64,000 nucleotides of DNA from an uncultured Ruminococcus sp. (GTDB lineage Bacteria > Bacillota_A > Clostridia > Oscillospirales > Ruminococcaceae). The translations under genes and the position numbers were made by a program. Location: NCBI GenBank assembly GCA_900315975.1, contig ONBA01000004.1:1-64000 (forward strand), written 5' to 3'. The notes under the pieces are model-generated. The model was not told the DNA's origin. It was given only the letters and a program-made list of their open reading frames with translations, and did not search any database. Position 1 is the stretch's first letter, and each line of letters begins with the position of its first letter. This document shows, in pieces, positions 1 to 9,493 of the stretch.

Positions 1-22
1 TAATATATTTGAATATAAAACA

Positions 23-49
23 AAACCCGATACATTTTGTATCGGGTTT
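23..49 (-). terminator. Intrinsic terminator of degV
   Basis: A 12-bp perfect stem (23-34 with 38-49) has a 3-nt loop. On the minus strand it is followed by a T-rich tract. It lies just past the degV stop codon and fits a rho-independent terminator for that gene. Confidence 0.85.
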
Positions 50-52
50 ATC

Positions 53-970
53 CTATTCAGTTCGGTTTCTCATTTGTTCCGCTAAGAGCAGCGCACATTT
101 GAGAGGACGCTTTGTAATTCCAGCGGCAACTCCCTGAGTATTGGTTCCTACGTGGCTGGCTATACTGCACGCGAGCGGACGGTATGTAACCTTGTAGCCG
201 GGAAATTCGTTCTTTATCATGCCGACCCAGCGGTCTATCATTTCCTGAGTTTCCATAGTGCCGGACGCGCCGATACTGAGATGTTCCTTTGGAACGTCCT
301 TGTATTTCGTTGCGAGGTCGTTGTGGATAGCCTCAAACATCTTCTTTTCAGCGTTATCCATACCGCGAACCTTTGCGTATGCATCAAGCTTTCCGCCCTG
401 AATTTTCAGTACAGGTTTGAGGTTGAGTACTGTTGCAATAGCCGCTCCGGCTTTTGTAATCCTTCCGGTCTTTATTATACGTTTAAGGCTGTGGAGCGTG
501 ATATAGATATCGTTCTGATACGTATTTTCTTCAAGATACTGCTTTATTTCTGCCCCTGTCATGCCGTTTTCAGCCATGTACTGAGCATCATATACGGAGT
601 CGAGCAGAGTTATCGAGATGCGGTGGTTGTCAACAACTATGACCTTGCCGTCGTAATCGGCAGACAGCGCTGTTGCAGTTGCACATGAACCGCTGAGTCC
701 GCTTGTCATGGGGATATAGACGAGTTCATCGTATCCGGCGGCAAGAATATCGTCCCACATTTTTGTAAGGTCACCGGGAGAAGGCTGTGACGAAACGATA
801 TCCTTGTTCTCGTTTAGTGCCTTATATAGAGCGGCATGGTCGAGAGTCAACTCTTCCATGTAGTCCTTGCCGTCGATTATAACAGGCATCGGCAGTACGA
901 AAATGCCGTGCTCTTTTCCTTCGTTCAGCGTAATACCGCTGTTTGTATCAGTCATAATAGCTGTTTTCAT
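53..970 (-). CDS. DegV family protein (fatty-acid-binding)
   Basis: This is a DegV/FakB family protein of about 305 residues. Members bind a fatty acid and present it to a fatty acid kinase for incorporation into phospholipid. The N-terminus (KTAIMTDTNSGIT) has the typical DegV first strand with Asp-Thr-Asn-Ser. The segment PMTSGLSGSCATA is the conserved loop that contacts the fatty-acid carboxylate, and the end has the DegV-type second domain. The ATG at 970 is chosen over the in-frame one at 988 because AGAGGAAAG sits a few bases upstream of it. It is a single gene with its own promoter and terminator, divergent from the synthetase-like gene. The fatty acid specificity cannot be read from sequence. 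Confidence 0.9.
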   Translation of the reverse strand: MKTAIMTDTNSGITLNEGKEHGIFVLPMPVIIDGKDYMEELTLDHAALYKALNENKDIVSSQPSPGDLTKMWDDILAAGYDELVYIPMTSGLSGSCATATALSADYDGKVIVVDNHRISITLLDSVYDAQYMAENGMTGAEIKQYLEENTYQNDIYITLHSLKRIIKTGRITKAGAAIATVLNLKPVLKIQGGKLDAYAKVRGMDNAEKKMFEAIHNDLATKYKDVPKEHLSIGASGTMETQEMIDRWVGMIKNEFPGYKVTYRPLACSIASHVGTNTQGVAAGITKRPLKCALLLAEQMRNRTE

Positions 971-1025
971 TAGCTTTCCTCTTTTCATTCATATTCGCGG
1001 CGTATCCGCAAGAAAACATACAAAT

Positions 1026-1054
1026 ATTATATCATCACATACCTGTTTTGTCAA
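1026..1054 (-). promoter_or_regulatory. Sigma-A promoter of degV
   Basis: Read on the minus strand: TTGACA (1049-1054), 17-bp spacer, TATAAT (1026-1031). Both hexamers are perfect consensus. It lies about 55 bases upstream of the chosen degV start and points away from the promoter of the next gene. Confidence 0.85.
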
Positions 1055-1116
1055 TGTATAAATAATGTGTACTCAGTAATCCTACAGAATACAATCAATA
1101 TATTGTATTTATACAC

Positions 1117-1145
1117 TTGCTATTTTGACTGAGATGTGGTATAAT
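1117..1145 (+). promoter_or_regulatory. Sigma-A promoter of the MetRS-like gene
   Basis: TTGCTA (1117-1122), 17-bp spacer, TATAAT (1140-1145). The predicted start leaves only about 30 bases of leader, so there is no room for a T-box element, which is notable for a Firmicute aminoacyl-tRNA synthetase gene. Confidence 0.8.
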
Positions 1146-1183
1146 ATAACGTAACTGAAATCTGACCGAAAGGAATTATAAAT

Positions 1184-3202
1184 ATGGCAGACAAAAATGA
1201 AAAGAATAAACGTCCGTTTGAGATACCGCGTCCTGTATTCCCGAAAAGAGCCGTTATCACAGGCGGTATGCCCTACGGAAACAAGGAACTCCACTTCGGA
1301 CACGTTGGCGGTATGTTTGTGTTCGCCGATACATATGCACGCTTCATGCGTGACCGCATTGGCAAGGAAAATGTAATTTTCGTCGGCGGTACGGATTGCT
1401 ACGGTTCGCCTATCGCAGAGGGTTGGCGAGTAAAGGTAAATAACGGTGAATTTGAAGGTTCGCTTGAAGACTTCGTTCAGCGGAATCACGATAAACAGCA
1501 GAAAACTCTTGACGATTACGGCATTTCTCCCGACCTCTTTGCCGCTTCCGGACTTGGCCGCTCAAAGGAGATACACGCAGAGGTGACTGACTGGTTCATC
1601 AGTTCCCTTTACAAAAAGGATCAGCTCAATCAGATAACTACTATGCAGTTCTTTGATGAGAAGGCAGGCTGTTTCCTCAATGGCAGACAGGTAATCGGAA
1701 AATGTCCTGTTGAAGGCTGTACATCTGAAAAAGGCTACGCTGACGAGTGTGACCTCGGACATCAGTATATGCCCGAAAACCTCATAAACCCTGTCAGCAC
1801 TCTCACAGGCGAAACACCGTCTATGAAGCCGGTAACAAACTGGTATTTCAAGCTCCGCGACTATGAACAGCTTATGAAGGACTGGGTCGAAGAACTCAGG
1901 AAGCGCAAGGATATCCGTCCTGTTGTGTGGAAGACTATCGACGAGTTCCTCAAGCCTCCGGTAATCTATATCAAGCGTGAATTTGAGGAAAAGTACTTCA
2001 CTCTCAAGGATTCTATGCCTGCTCATGAATACCTCGAAGAACCTAAAAAGCCTTCATTTACTATACAATTCACACAGCTTTCCGACTGCGATGAGGCTTG
2101 CCGTGTGCTCACTGACAACGGCATCCGCTACAGAACAGGTAAAACTCTTGTTCCGTTCCGCCTCACCGGTAATATCGAGTGGGGAGTTCCTGCACCTGTT
2201 ATGGACGGAGTGGAAGGTCTTACAGTGTGGGTATGGCCCGAGTCACTCTGGGCACCTATCTCGTTTACTCAGACATACCTTGAAAAAGTGGGAAGAGACC
2301 GTGATGAGTGGAAGGACTACTGGTGCAGTAAGGATTCGACCGTTTATCAGTTCATAGGTCAGGACAATATCTACTTCTATGGAATTGCCGAGCCTGCAAT
2401 GTGGATGGCTCAGCAGTCGGGCGATTCAAAGACTGCCGATGTACCCGACGGAGAGCTGCAGCTTCCTGTAATAGTGGCAAATCACCACATACTCTTCCTC
2501 GACAAGAAAGCTTCAAGCTCAGGAGCAGTCAAGCCGCCGATGGCTGACGACCTCCTCAACTATTACACCCCTGAACAGCTTCGTATGCACTGGCTCGGAC
2601 TGGGTCTCGGTCAGCGTTCGGTAAGCTTTATGCCTAAGCCTTTCAACCCTGATGCTAAGCCTGAAGATGCCGACCCTGTTGTAAAGGACGGTCTGCTTCT
2701 CTCGAACGTTTATAACCGCATGATACGTACTGCGTTCTATACAACTCAGAAGGAGTTCGACGGCATTATGCCTTCACTCGCTCCCGAGGAGAAATTTGTT
2801 GCAGACGCGAAAAAGGCTGTTCTTGAGTACGAGAGACATATGTCAAAGTTTGCGTTCCATCAGTGTACATATGTGCTCGACAGCTATATCCGCAACGGAA
2901 GCAAGTACATGGCAAAGGCTGTTAACGGCGAGAATGTAAGCAGGGACGACCTCGCTCAGGCACTCGCTAACCTCTTTTATATGATTAGGATCGCGGGAGT
3001 ACTCCTTCACCCGATGGCTCCCTTCGGAACTGAAAAACTCCGCGAGTATCTGCAGGTCGATGAGCGTATATGGTCGTGGGACACTATCCTCGAACCGCTC
3101 ACTTTCTTCACCGGAGATAACCACAAGCTGAAGTTCCTCCCGCCGCGTACAGACTTCTTTACACGTCACGAGAGCCAGTTTACACAGAACGATAACGAAT
3201 GA
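1184..3202 (+). CDS. Divergent methionyl-tRNA synthetase-like class I ligase
   Basis: This 672-residue class I aminoacyl-tRNA synthetase aligns by eye with MetRS (MetG). It has ITGGMPYGNKELHFGH at the ATP-binding HIGH site, a knuckle CPVEGC...CDLGH followed by LINP like the MetRS zinc insert, WGVPAP, and IGQDNIYFYG in place of the usual IGKD...FH segment. It departs from MetRS at key places: the KMSKS loop reads DKKASSSG, the usual DAHG/DEHG after the second strand reads TDCYG, and there is an insertion of about 70 residues before WGVPAP. The start has AAAGGA at 1169. It is monocistronic, with a terminator directly after it. It may be the organism's MetRS or a paralogue with another role; sequence alone does not settle this. 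Confidence 0.75.
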   Translation: MADKNEKNKRPFEIPRPVFPKRAVITGGMPYGNKELHFGHVGGMFVFADTYARFMRDRIGKENVIFVGGTDCYGSPIAEGWRVKVNNGEFEGSLEDFVQRNHDKQQKTLDDYGISPDLFAASGLGRSKEIHAEVTDWFISSLYKKDQLNQITTMQFFDEKAGCFLNGRQVIGKCPVEGCTSEKGYADECDLGHQYMPENLINPVSTLTGETPSMKPVTNWYFKLRDYEQLMKDWVEELRKRKDIRPVVWKTIDEFLKPPVIYIKREFEEKYFTLKDSMPAHEYLEEPKKPSFTIQFTQLSDCDEACRVLTDNGIRYRTGKTLVPFRLTGNIEWGVPAPVMDGVEGLTVWVWPESLWAPISFTQTYLEKVGRDRDEWKDYWCSKDSTVYQFIGQDNIYFYGIAEPAMWMAQQSGDSKTADVPDGELQLPVIVANHHILFLDKKASSSGAVKPPMADDLLNYYTPEQLRMHWLGLGLGQRSVSFMPKPFNPDAKPEDADPVVKDGLLLSNVYNRMIRTAFYTTQKEFDGIMPSLAPEEKFVADAKKAVLEYERHMSKFAFHQCTYVLDSYIRNGSKYMAKAVNGENVSRDDLAQALANLFYMIRIAGVLLHPMAPFGTEKLREYLQVDERIWSWDTILEPLTFFTGDNHKLKFLPPRTDFFTRHESQFTQNDNE

Positions 3203-3207
3203 TATTG

Positions 3208-3238
3208 AGCCGGAGAGTAATTCTCCGGCTTTGTTTTA
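3208..3238 (+). terminator. Intrinsic terminator after the MetRS-like gene
   Basis: The stem AGCCGGAGA pairs with TCTCCGGCT (3208-3230, short loop) and is followed by TTGTTTT. It lies 6 bases after the stop codon. Confidence 0.85.
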
Positions 3239-3330
3239 TGGATAATCTCACTCATATTTTTTGAAAAATGTCCGGTTTTGAAAACTTCCAACGAGTAGGG
3301 TTTATGAATCGGTTCAAAGGTGGTGAATAT

Positions 3331-3900
3331 ATGACGGACAGTCAGCTTCGCGTGATAATGAAAAAGTCTCCGGCAGAAGGCAGACGCGCCCTGTTTGATG
3401 AATACTGTGCGTACGTCTATGCAGTCGCGGCTCAGAAACTGCGTAATTGTGCAAGCCGTGAGGACATCGAAGAATGTGTCAGCGACGTTTTTGCAGACGT
3501 TTACCGCGTTTGCAGCGGAAACTCCGGATACGACGGTGACCTGAAAGGTCTGATAGGAATAATCACAAGGCGCAAAGCTGTTGATTACTTCCGCAGACTA
3601 TCACTCAACAGCGGCAGGGTCGTATCCTCGGACAGTGAGGACTTCCCAGAGCTTACATCTGCCGAAAATGTGGAGAAAAACTCAGAACGCGCCGAACTAA
3701 AACGTATACTTACGGAATGTATAACACGGCTCGGCGAGCCTGATTCCGTCATCATCACTCAGCAATACTACTATGGCAGGACTATCCGTGAGATAGCCGC
3801 CGCACTGAAAATGTCCGAGGCAGCAGTACAGAAGCGCAGTACACGCGCGCGTGCAAAGCTTAGAACACTGCTTGCCGAAAATGGCATAGAGGAGGTATAA
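3331..3900 (+). CDS. ECF-type RNA polymerase sigma factor
   Basis: This protein of about 189 residues has the two-domain layout of group IV sigma factors. Region 2 includes LFDEYCAYVYAVAAQKL and the ISREDIEEC/DVFADVYR-like helix. A linker follows, then region 4 with IITQQYYYGRTIREIA and MSEAAVQKRSTRARAKL, the helix-turn-helix that reads the -35 element. The ATG at 3331 is chosen because AAAGGTGGTG sits at 3316-3325; an upstream in-frame ATG at 3268 has no such site. The gene downstream starts 3 bases after the stop and encodes a single-pass membrane protein, the usual place for the cognate anti-sigma factor. The signal sensed is unknown. Confidence 0.9.
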   Translation: MTDSQLRVIMKKSPAEGRRALFDEYCAYVYAVAAQKLRNCASREDIEECVSDVFADVYRVCSGNSGYDGDLKGLIGIITRRKAVDYFRRLSLNSGRVVSSDSEDFPELTSAENVEKNSERAELKRILTECITRLGEPDSVIITQQYYYGRTIREIAAALKMSEAAVQKRSTRARAKLRTLLAENGIEEV

Positions 3901-3902
3901 AT

Positions 3903-5459
3903 ATGAAAATTGACAGTAATGATCTTTTCAAATGCTTTGACGGCGATGAGCCTGAGCAGCTTCCTATGCTGACAGATACAGAAAAGGAGCGGATATACCG
4001 TATGAGTGAGAACAAATTCAAGAATACAGATATAAATGAGAAAAAGGATAACGGCACTACCGTTTCCGGAGTTGAACACTACAGCCGTCCGGTATGGAAG
4101 AAGAGACTTTCAGCTGTTGCGGCGGCGGCAGTAATACTTCTCGGAGCAGGCGGAGGTGCGTTCATTCTCAAAAACGGCAGCTTTGCCGGAACAGAAAAGA
4201 CTTTGCAGGGTTCAGATGTGTCTGATACAACGGAAGAAGTGACCACAGAATCTGTGACTGAAACTACAGATGTTAGTGAAGAAACAGAAACTATGGAGCT
4301 TGCAAAGCTTTATTCTGATACCTACCTTGAGTTCCAAAGGCTGATACGTTTCAGAGATTTTGACAGAAACGACCTGATAACAGTAGGTACAACAGAAAAA
4401 GTATACGCAAAGGTCACAAAGCCGGATTTTACCGCTCCTGCCGATAAGATTTGGACTGCCAGAACTTTTGAAGAGCTGAAGGAATACAGTTTGATGGGCA
4501 GTGACTTATTTGAAAGTGAATATGGTTCTTTCCTGAATGTCAGAATAGAAGACCTCAGTGAGGATATTTCTTCTGAGACAGGCGATATGCCGTATTTTGT
4601 TGAATACAACAATGCTATCTATGGCGACCTTGATTTGTCAGAAAGATCGGATATTGATGATGCCGGAACATTTGTTGATGAGCCGGAAATTATCGCGAAG
4701 TATGAATACGAGATGGTCTTCAACCGCAAGCTTTCATTCACCAACAAGGAAGACGCGATACTTCAATTTGCACTGAAAAAGTGTGATGACGGTGTATGGC
4801 GCATATTTGGTGTCGGCGAATTAGAAGAAGGTGATGACACACATTCAGAGCTTACACAGGAAACTGCTGAAATTATTTACACTCGCTACAACCGCATTGC
4901 TGCCGCTCTTGGAAGTCCCGAATATGTAGACACAGACAGGTCAGTAACATACAAGGCTATACTTGGCTCAAACAAGGAAGAAGTATTATTCAGCTATGCA
5001 CCGTTCACTCACCCTGATTTCCACTCAGGCGCACAGTTTGAGCAGGATGTACTCCAAACATTCTCTGAAAGCCTGCGCGACTGTATCTTCCCGGTAAATA
5101 TTTACAGCGATAAGGACTATGCTGAATATCCCGACGGACATATATGGACTGACAATGAAGGTCAGAACAGCATGGATCTTTTAGGTTCTCCGATTGGAAA
5201 GATCTTCATTGTAAGAGACGGCGAGATGTACAGAAGTGACGAGTATGATTTCCTTCCGTACTATGTAAATGATATCGAACCTGACATAACAATTCTCGAA
5301 CAGGACGAAAATACCGCAGAGATACAGGTAAAGAATGCGGCTTCTGACGAACTCCACCCCTATGACGTGAAAATGAAGCTTGTCTGGGCGGGCGGAGGCT
5401 GGCAGGTAGACGAACTCATCTATCCCGGACACGAAGAAGGTTTACGCGGAAATGCGTAA
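3903..5459 (+). CDS. Membrane protein, putative anti-sigma factor
   Basis: This 518-residue protein has an N-terminal cytoplasmic part of about 65 residues, one membrane span (about 68-90, Ala/Gly/Leu rich), a Thr/Glu-rich linker (about 97-135) and a large extracellular region with no family I recognise. Its position directly behind the ECF sigma gene, with the ribosome-binding site GGAGGT inside the end of that gene, suggests translational coupling and a role as the membrane-bound partner that holds the sigma factor. I see no clear HxxxCxxC zinc anti-sigma motif in the first 65 residues, so the assignment rests on topology and neighbourhood. An intrinsic terminator closes this two-gene operon. 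Confidence 0.65.
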   Translation: MKIDSNDLFKCFDGDEPEQLPMLTDTEKERIYRMSENKFKNTDINEKKDNGTTVSGVEHYSRPVWKKRLSAVAAAAVILLGAGGGAFILKNGSFAGTEKTLQGSDVSDTTEEVTTESVTETTDVSEETETMELAKLYSDTYLEFQRLIRFRDFDRNDLITVGTTEKVYAKVTKPDFTAPADKIWTARTFEELKEYSLMGSDLFESEYGSFLNVRIEDLSEDISSETGDMPYFVEYNNAIYGDLDLSERSDIDDAGTFVDEPEIIAKYEYEMVFNRKLSFTNKEDAILQFALKKCDDGVWRIFGVGELEEGDDTHSELTQETAEIIYTRYNRIAAALGSPEYVDTDRSVTYKAILGSNKEEVLFSYAPFTHPDFHSGAQFEQDVLQTFSESLRDCIFPVNIYSDKDYAEYPDGHIWTDNEGQNSMDLLGSPIGKIFIVRDGEMYRSDEYDFLPYYVNDIEPDITILEQDENTAEIQVKNAASDELHPYDVKMKLVWAGGGWQVDELIYPGHEEGLRGNA

Positions 5460-5466
5460 TGGTTTT

Positions 5467-5498
5467 AAAGCTCAGAAGGCTTGCCTTCTGAGCTTTTT
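5467..5498 (+). terminator. Intrinsic terminator of the sigma/anti-sigma operon
   Basis: A 14-bp stem (5467-5480 with 5483-5496) has a very tight loop and ends in a T-run. It lies directly after the stop codon. Confidence 0.85.
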
Positions 5499-5529
5499 GC
5501 CGATTTGTGTGAATCTTTAAGCGTGGGTA

Positions 5530-5558
5530 TTGACAAATATGAGGTTTTGTAGTAAAAT
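5530..5558 (+). promoter_or_regulatory. Sigma-A promoter of secA
   Basis: TTGACA (5530-5535), 17-bp spacer, TAAAAT (5553-5558). The secA ATG is about 57 bases beyond the predicted start of transcription. Confidence 0.85.
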
Positions 5559-5622
5559 GTATTTATATGTATTTCAAGCTACTTGCTAATACGAAAACTA
5601 TGTAAAGGCGGTAATCATACTA

Positions 5623-8385
5623 ATGGGTTTATTTAAAAGCATTTTCGGCGCAAACGCATACTCTACAAGAGAATTAAAGCGTATTGAGCCAATTAAGAAT
5701 AAAGTCCTCGGTCTCGACGAGGAATACGGCAAACTCTCCGACGCAGAACTTAAAGCTAAGACTCAGGAATTCAAGGACAGACTCGAAGCTGGTGAGACTC
5801 TCGATGATATTCTCCCTGAGGCTCTTGCTACTGTAAGAGAGGCTGCTTGGCGTGTTCTTGAAAAGAAGCCCTATCCCGTTCAGATAATCGGTGCTATCGT
5901 TCTCCATCAGGGACGTATCGCTGAAATGAAGACAGGTGAAGGTAAAACTCTCGTTGCCTGCGTTGCTTCATATCTCAATGCACTTTCAGGCAAGGGCGTT
6001 CACGTCGTAACCGTTAACGATTACCTCGCTAAAACTCAGGCTGAGGAAATGGGTAAGGTACTCCGCTGGCTCGGACTTACAGTCGGCTGTATCCTCCACG
6101 GTCTCACAAACGACCAGAGACGTGAGGCTTACCTCTGCGATGTTACATATGCTACAAATAATGAGCTCGGATTCGATTACCTCCGTGACAACATGGTAAC
6201 TCATAAGGAAGAGCGCGTTCAGCGCGAGCCTAACTTTGCTATCGTCGATGAGGTCGACTCTATCCTTATCGATGAGGCACGTACTCCTCTTATCATTTCC
6301 GGACGCGGAGACAAGTCTACAGAGCTTTACACTATCGCTGACCGCTTTGCGAAAATGCTTACTCCTACAACCGTTGTCGAAATGGACGACAAGGCTGATC
6401 AGGACGCTATCAGCGAAACTGCTGACTACATCATCGACGAAAAGGCTAAAACTGCTACGATCACTCAGCGCGGTGTTAAGAAGGCAGAGCAGGCTTTCCG
6501 CATAGATAACCTCATGGATCCTGAGAATATGACTCTTCTTCACCACATCAATCAGGCTATCAAGGCTAACGGTGTTATGAAGAACGAGATAGACTACGTT
6601 GTTCAGGACGGTGAGATCATCATCGTTGACGAGTTCACAGGACGTCTTATGCTCGGACGCCGCTTCAATGACGGTCTTCATCAGGCTATCGAGGCTAAGG
6701 AAGGTGTTAAGATCAAGAGCGAGTCGAAGACTCTTGCTACTATCACTTTCCAGAACTTCTTCCGCCTTTACAACAAGCTCTCAGGTATGACAGGTACTGC
6801 TATGACTGAGGAAGACGAGTTCAAGGAAATCTACAAACTCGACGTTATCGCTATTCCTACAAATAAGCCGGTTATCCGTATTGACCACAATGATCAGGTC
6901 TACAGCACTGAAAAGGGCAAGTATGCCGCTATTATTGAGAAGATAATCGAGTGCCACGAAAAAGGTCAGCCTATCCTCGTTGGTACTGTTTCAATTGAGA
7001 AGTCGGAGCTTCTCTCTGCTATGCTCAAGAGAAAGGGCATAAAACACGAAGTCCTCAATGCTAAGCACCACGCTAAGGAAGCTGAGATCGTTGCACAGGC
7101 TGGTAAGTACGGCGCTGTTACGATCGCTACTAACATGGCCGGACGTGGTACCGATATCATGCTCGGCGGTAATGCTGAGTTCCTTGCAAGAGCTGAACTT
7201 AGAAAGCGCGGCTACGATGAAGACATCATCTCCGAGGCTATCGGCTATGCTGATACTGACAATGAGGAGATACTCGAAACAAGAAAGGTTTATCGTGAAC
7301 TCTATGACAAGTTCAACGCTGAAGTAAAGGAAAAGGCTGTTGAAGTAAAGAAAGCAGGCGGTCTCTATATCCTCGGTACAGAGCGTCACGAGTCAAGACG
7401 TATCGACAATCAGCTCCGCGGACGTTCAGGACGTCAGGGCGATGAAGGTGAAAGCTGCTTCTTCCTTTCAGTTGAAGACGACCTCATGCGTATTTTCGCC
7501 GGCGACCGTCTTGAGAATATGATGAAGGTGCTCAATGTTGACGAGACTATGCCTATCGAGAGCAAGTCGCTCACAAAGATAATCGAGTCCTCACAGAAGA
7601 AGGTCGAGGGCAGAAACTTCAGCATCAGAAAGAACGTCCTCAACTACGACGACGTTATGAATACACAGCGTGAGATCATCTATAAGCAGCGTTCACAGGT
7701 GCTTGACGGTGAGGACCTCCACAAGGATATCCTCAAGATGATGGAGGATCTCATCACTACTACTGTTAATAATTACCTCATTGATGAGGATAACCACGAA
7801 GACTGGAATATCGTTGGTCTCAAGGAATACTTCCTCGGCTGGCTCATCGGCAATGAGGACCTCACATTCACTGAGGACGAGCTCAAGAGTGTTACCAAGG
7901 AGCAGATCATCAATGCTCTCAACGAGAAGTGCGGCGAGATCTATCAGGCTAAGGAAGAGGAGTACGGCAGTGAGATCATTCGTGAGCTTGAGCGCGTTAT
8001 CCTCCTCAAGACTGTTGATACTAAGTGGATGGCACACATCGACGATATGGAAGAACTCAAAAAGGGTATCGGACTCCGTTCATTCGGTCAGAAGAACCCT
8101 GTTATCGAGTACAGATATGAAGGCTTCGAGATGTTCGATGCTATGGTAGAGTCTATCCGCGAGGATACTGTTCGTGCTCTGCTCACTGTTAAGCTTCAGA
8201 AGCACGAGGCTCCTGAGCGTGAGCAGGTCGCAAAGCCTGATGCACCTAATGCCGGTGCAGGCGACGGAAGCTTTTCCGAGCCGGCTCGCTCTGCAAATAA
8301 GGTGGGCGATAACGACCCATGCCCATGCGGAAGCGGCAAAAAGTACAAGAAGTGCTGCAAGCTCAAAGAGAACGGCGGCAACTGA
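5623..8385 (+). CDS. secA: Preprotein translocase ATPase SecA
   Basis: SecA is the ATPase motor that pushes unfolded preproteins through SecYEG. The 920 residues contain the Walker A site MKTGEGKT, the DEAD-box-like [16 protein letters not shown], the preprotein cross-linking region, motif [26 protein letters not shown] in the second nucleotide-binding fold, and a C-terminal zinc-binding SEC-C tail with [13 protein letters not shown]. The start has AAAGGCGG 11 bases upstream. The codon choice is strongly biased (many GCT and CTC codons), as in other highly expressed genes here. No ordinary terminator follows; instead a 141-nt rod-shaped RNA element begins 3 bases after the stop codon. Confidence 0.98.
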   Translation: MGLFKSIFGANAYSTRELKRIEPIKNKVLGLDEEYGKLSDAELKAKTQEFKDRLEAGETLDDILPEALATVREAAWRVLEKKPYPVQIIGAIVLHQGRIAEMKTGEGKTLVACVASYLNALSGKGVHVVTVNDYLAKTQAEEMGKVLRWLGLTVGCILHGLTNDQRREAYLCDVTYATNNELGFDYLRDNMVTHKEERVQREPNFAIVDEVDSILIDEARTPLIISGRGDKSTELYTIADRFAKMLTPTTVVEMDDKADQDAISETADYIIDEKAKTATITQRGVKKAEQAFRIDNLMDPENMTLLHHINQAIKANGVMKNEIDYVVQDGEIIIVDEFTGRLMLGRRFNDGLHQAIEAKEGVKIKSESKTLATITFQNFFRLYNKLSGMTGTAMTEEDEFKEIYKLDVIAIPTNKPVIRIDHNDQVYSTEKGKYAAIIEKIIECHEKGQPILVGTVSIEKSELLSAMLKRKGIKHEVLNAKHHAKEAEIVAQAGKYGAVTIATNMAGRGTDIMLGGNAEFLARAELRKRGYDEDIISEAIGYADTDNEEILETRKVYRELYDKFNAEVKEKAVEVKKAGGLYILGTERHESRRIDNQLRGRSGRQGDEGESCFFLSVEDDLMRIFAGDRLENMMKVLNVDETMPIESKSLTKIIESSQKKVEGRNFSIRKNVLNYDDVMNTQREIIYKQRSQVLDGEDLHKDILKMMEDLITTTVNNYLIDEDNHEDWNIVGLKEYFLGWLIGNEDLTFTEDELKSVTKEQIINALNEKCGEIYQAKEEEYGSEIIRELERVILLKTVDTKWMAHIDDMEELKKGIGLRSFGQKNPVIEYRYEGFEMFDAMVESIREDTVRALLTVKLQKHEAPEREQVAKPDAPNAGAGDGSFSEPARSANKVGDNDPCPCGSGKKYKKCCKLKENGGN

Positions 8386-8387
8386 TC

Positions 8388-8528
8388 AAAATGTGGAACG
8401 GCTGTAACCGTATCCCCATATAAAGGCAGTGTACCTTTTATCTGAGGTAAACACTCTTCAAAAGAGTTTACCTAATCAAGAGGATTTGTACATTTATATG
8501 GGAACGCGACTACAGTCGTACCCATTTT
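8388..8528 (+). ncRNA. Candidate rod-shaped structured RNA (no known family assigned)
   Basis: The whole secA-lipoprotein gap folds on itself. Pairing by eye from outside in: AAAATG with CATTTT, GG with CC, ACGGCTGTA with TACAGTCGT (one wobble), then CCCATATAAA (8415-8424) with TTTATATGGG (8483-8492), GTAC with GTAC, CCTTTT with AAGAGG, AGGTAA with TTACCT and ACTCTT with AAGAGT around a CAA loop. The two flanks can instead form local hairpins, ACGG-CUGUAA-CCGU and CGAC-UACA-GUCG, whose loops are complementary (UGUA/UACA). Long rods with an internal bubble are typical of 6S RNA, but I cannot match known 6S sequence. It could also be a secA 3' stabiliser or a palindromic mobile element. Confidence 0.55.
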
Positions 8529-8548
8529 AAAGCAATAGAGGTATAGAA

Positions 8549-9493
8549 ATGGAGAAAAAGCATATACTTACCGCCGTGACGGCAGTCATGCTGCTTGCAG
8601 GATGCAGTCAGGCGGATAATACTGAGGTAAATGCTCCGACAGAGCCGGTTACTACCGAATCGGCTTCGTCAGGGAATGCGGCAGTATCAGCTTCAACTTC
8701 TGCTGCAACCTCGGAAAACACATCCAGGGCAACATCATCTTCAACTTCAAGCGTTCCGTCTGATGCGAAGATTTCGGGACAGTCCTCGCACAAGCCATCG
8801 TCTGATGGAGCTTCTGATCAATCATCAAAACGTACCGGAAACGCTCCTGCTCAGCCGGCATCTGCGCCGGCATCGACTACTACAGTCGCTGCTGCCGTTA
8901 AGTCAAATCGTCAGCAGGAAGCGGCTTTCAAGGATGGCAGTTTTACTTTTAAGGTCATTGACGATGGTCTTGAAGTGACTGAAAACGGTCAGAAACTCCA
9001 GACTATTGCGGTGAATACTGAGGAAATGCAGCGTTATCTTGAGTCCAATACCTCCGATAACCTTGCTGAAATGTCGGTAAGCGATTTCGACAGCGACGGC
9101 AATAATGACCTCTTTATTCCTCAGCAAATCGGGGTTCTCAACACGTTCGGAGTTTACTACCACTTTGACCCTATGTCGGGTGAGTATGAAAAATGGGACC
9201 AGATGAAGGAAATCGATACTTTTGCTGTTGTCAATTCTGAAGATAACACTTTTGTAACTAATGTGCGCTACAGCGAAGACGAGTCGGAGTCCTGTACCTA
9301 TGGCTGGGACGATGACGGCGCTCCTGTTTTGAAAACTATGGAAAAGCAGTATAAAAGCTCCGGTGATACAGCTGATATCTTTGTTGACTACACTGACTAC
9401 ACATCAGGAAGTGAAGTGCTTGTAAAGCGTGAGCGGCTGCTGTTTGACGACGAGCATAATGTTGCCGGCTCTGAGGAGGTAGAGATAAACTAA
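8549..9493 (+). CDS. Lipoprotein with Ser/Thr/Ala-rich linker and FG-GAP-like segment
   Basis: This 314-residue secreted lipoprotein starts with a short signal peptide ending in the lipobox LLAGC, so Cys19 or so would be acylated. A low-complexity Ser/Thr/Ala/Gln linker follows (about 25-125), suited to spanning the cell wall. The folded part (about 128-314) contains DFDSDGNNDLFIP, a calcium-loop-like Asp/Asn pattern as found in FG-GAP/VCBS-type repeats. The lipoprotein at 11176 has the matching DFNFDGFKDIYIP followed by a similar YY...D stretch, so the two are probably related. The ATG has AGAGG upstream. Its stop codon overlaps the start of the methyltransferase gene. Function unknown. Confidence 0.8.
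   Translation: MEKKHILTAVTAVMLLAGCSQADNTEVNAPTEPVTTESASSGNAAVSASTSAATSENTSRATSSSTSSVPSDAKISGQSSHKPSSDGASDQSSKRTGNAPAQPASAPASTTTVAAAVKSNRQQEAAFKDGSFTFKVIDDGLEVTENGQKLQTIAVNTEEMQRYLESNTSDNLAEMSVSDFDSDGNNDLFIPQQIGVLNTFGVYYHFDPMSGEYEKWDQMKEIDTFAVVNSEDNTFVTNVRYSEDESESCTYGWDDDGAPVLKTMEKQYKSSGDTADIFVDYTDYTSGSEVLVKRERLLFDDEHNVAGSEEVEIN

Noticed and set aside
1125..1145. TTGACT as -35 of the MetRS-like gene
   Set aside because: It is only 9 bases from the -10. TTGCTA further upstream has the proper 17-bp spacing.
3268..3330. N-terminal extension of the ECF sigma factor
   Set aside because: The upstream ATG lacks a ribosome-binding site, while AAAGGTGGTG precedes the ATG at 3331 and the family starts there.
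5986..6681. Long minus-strand open frame inside secA
   Set aside because: Codon bias in secA keeps the antisense frame open; there is no start signal or recognisable protein.
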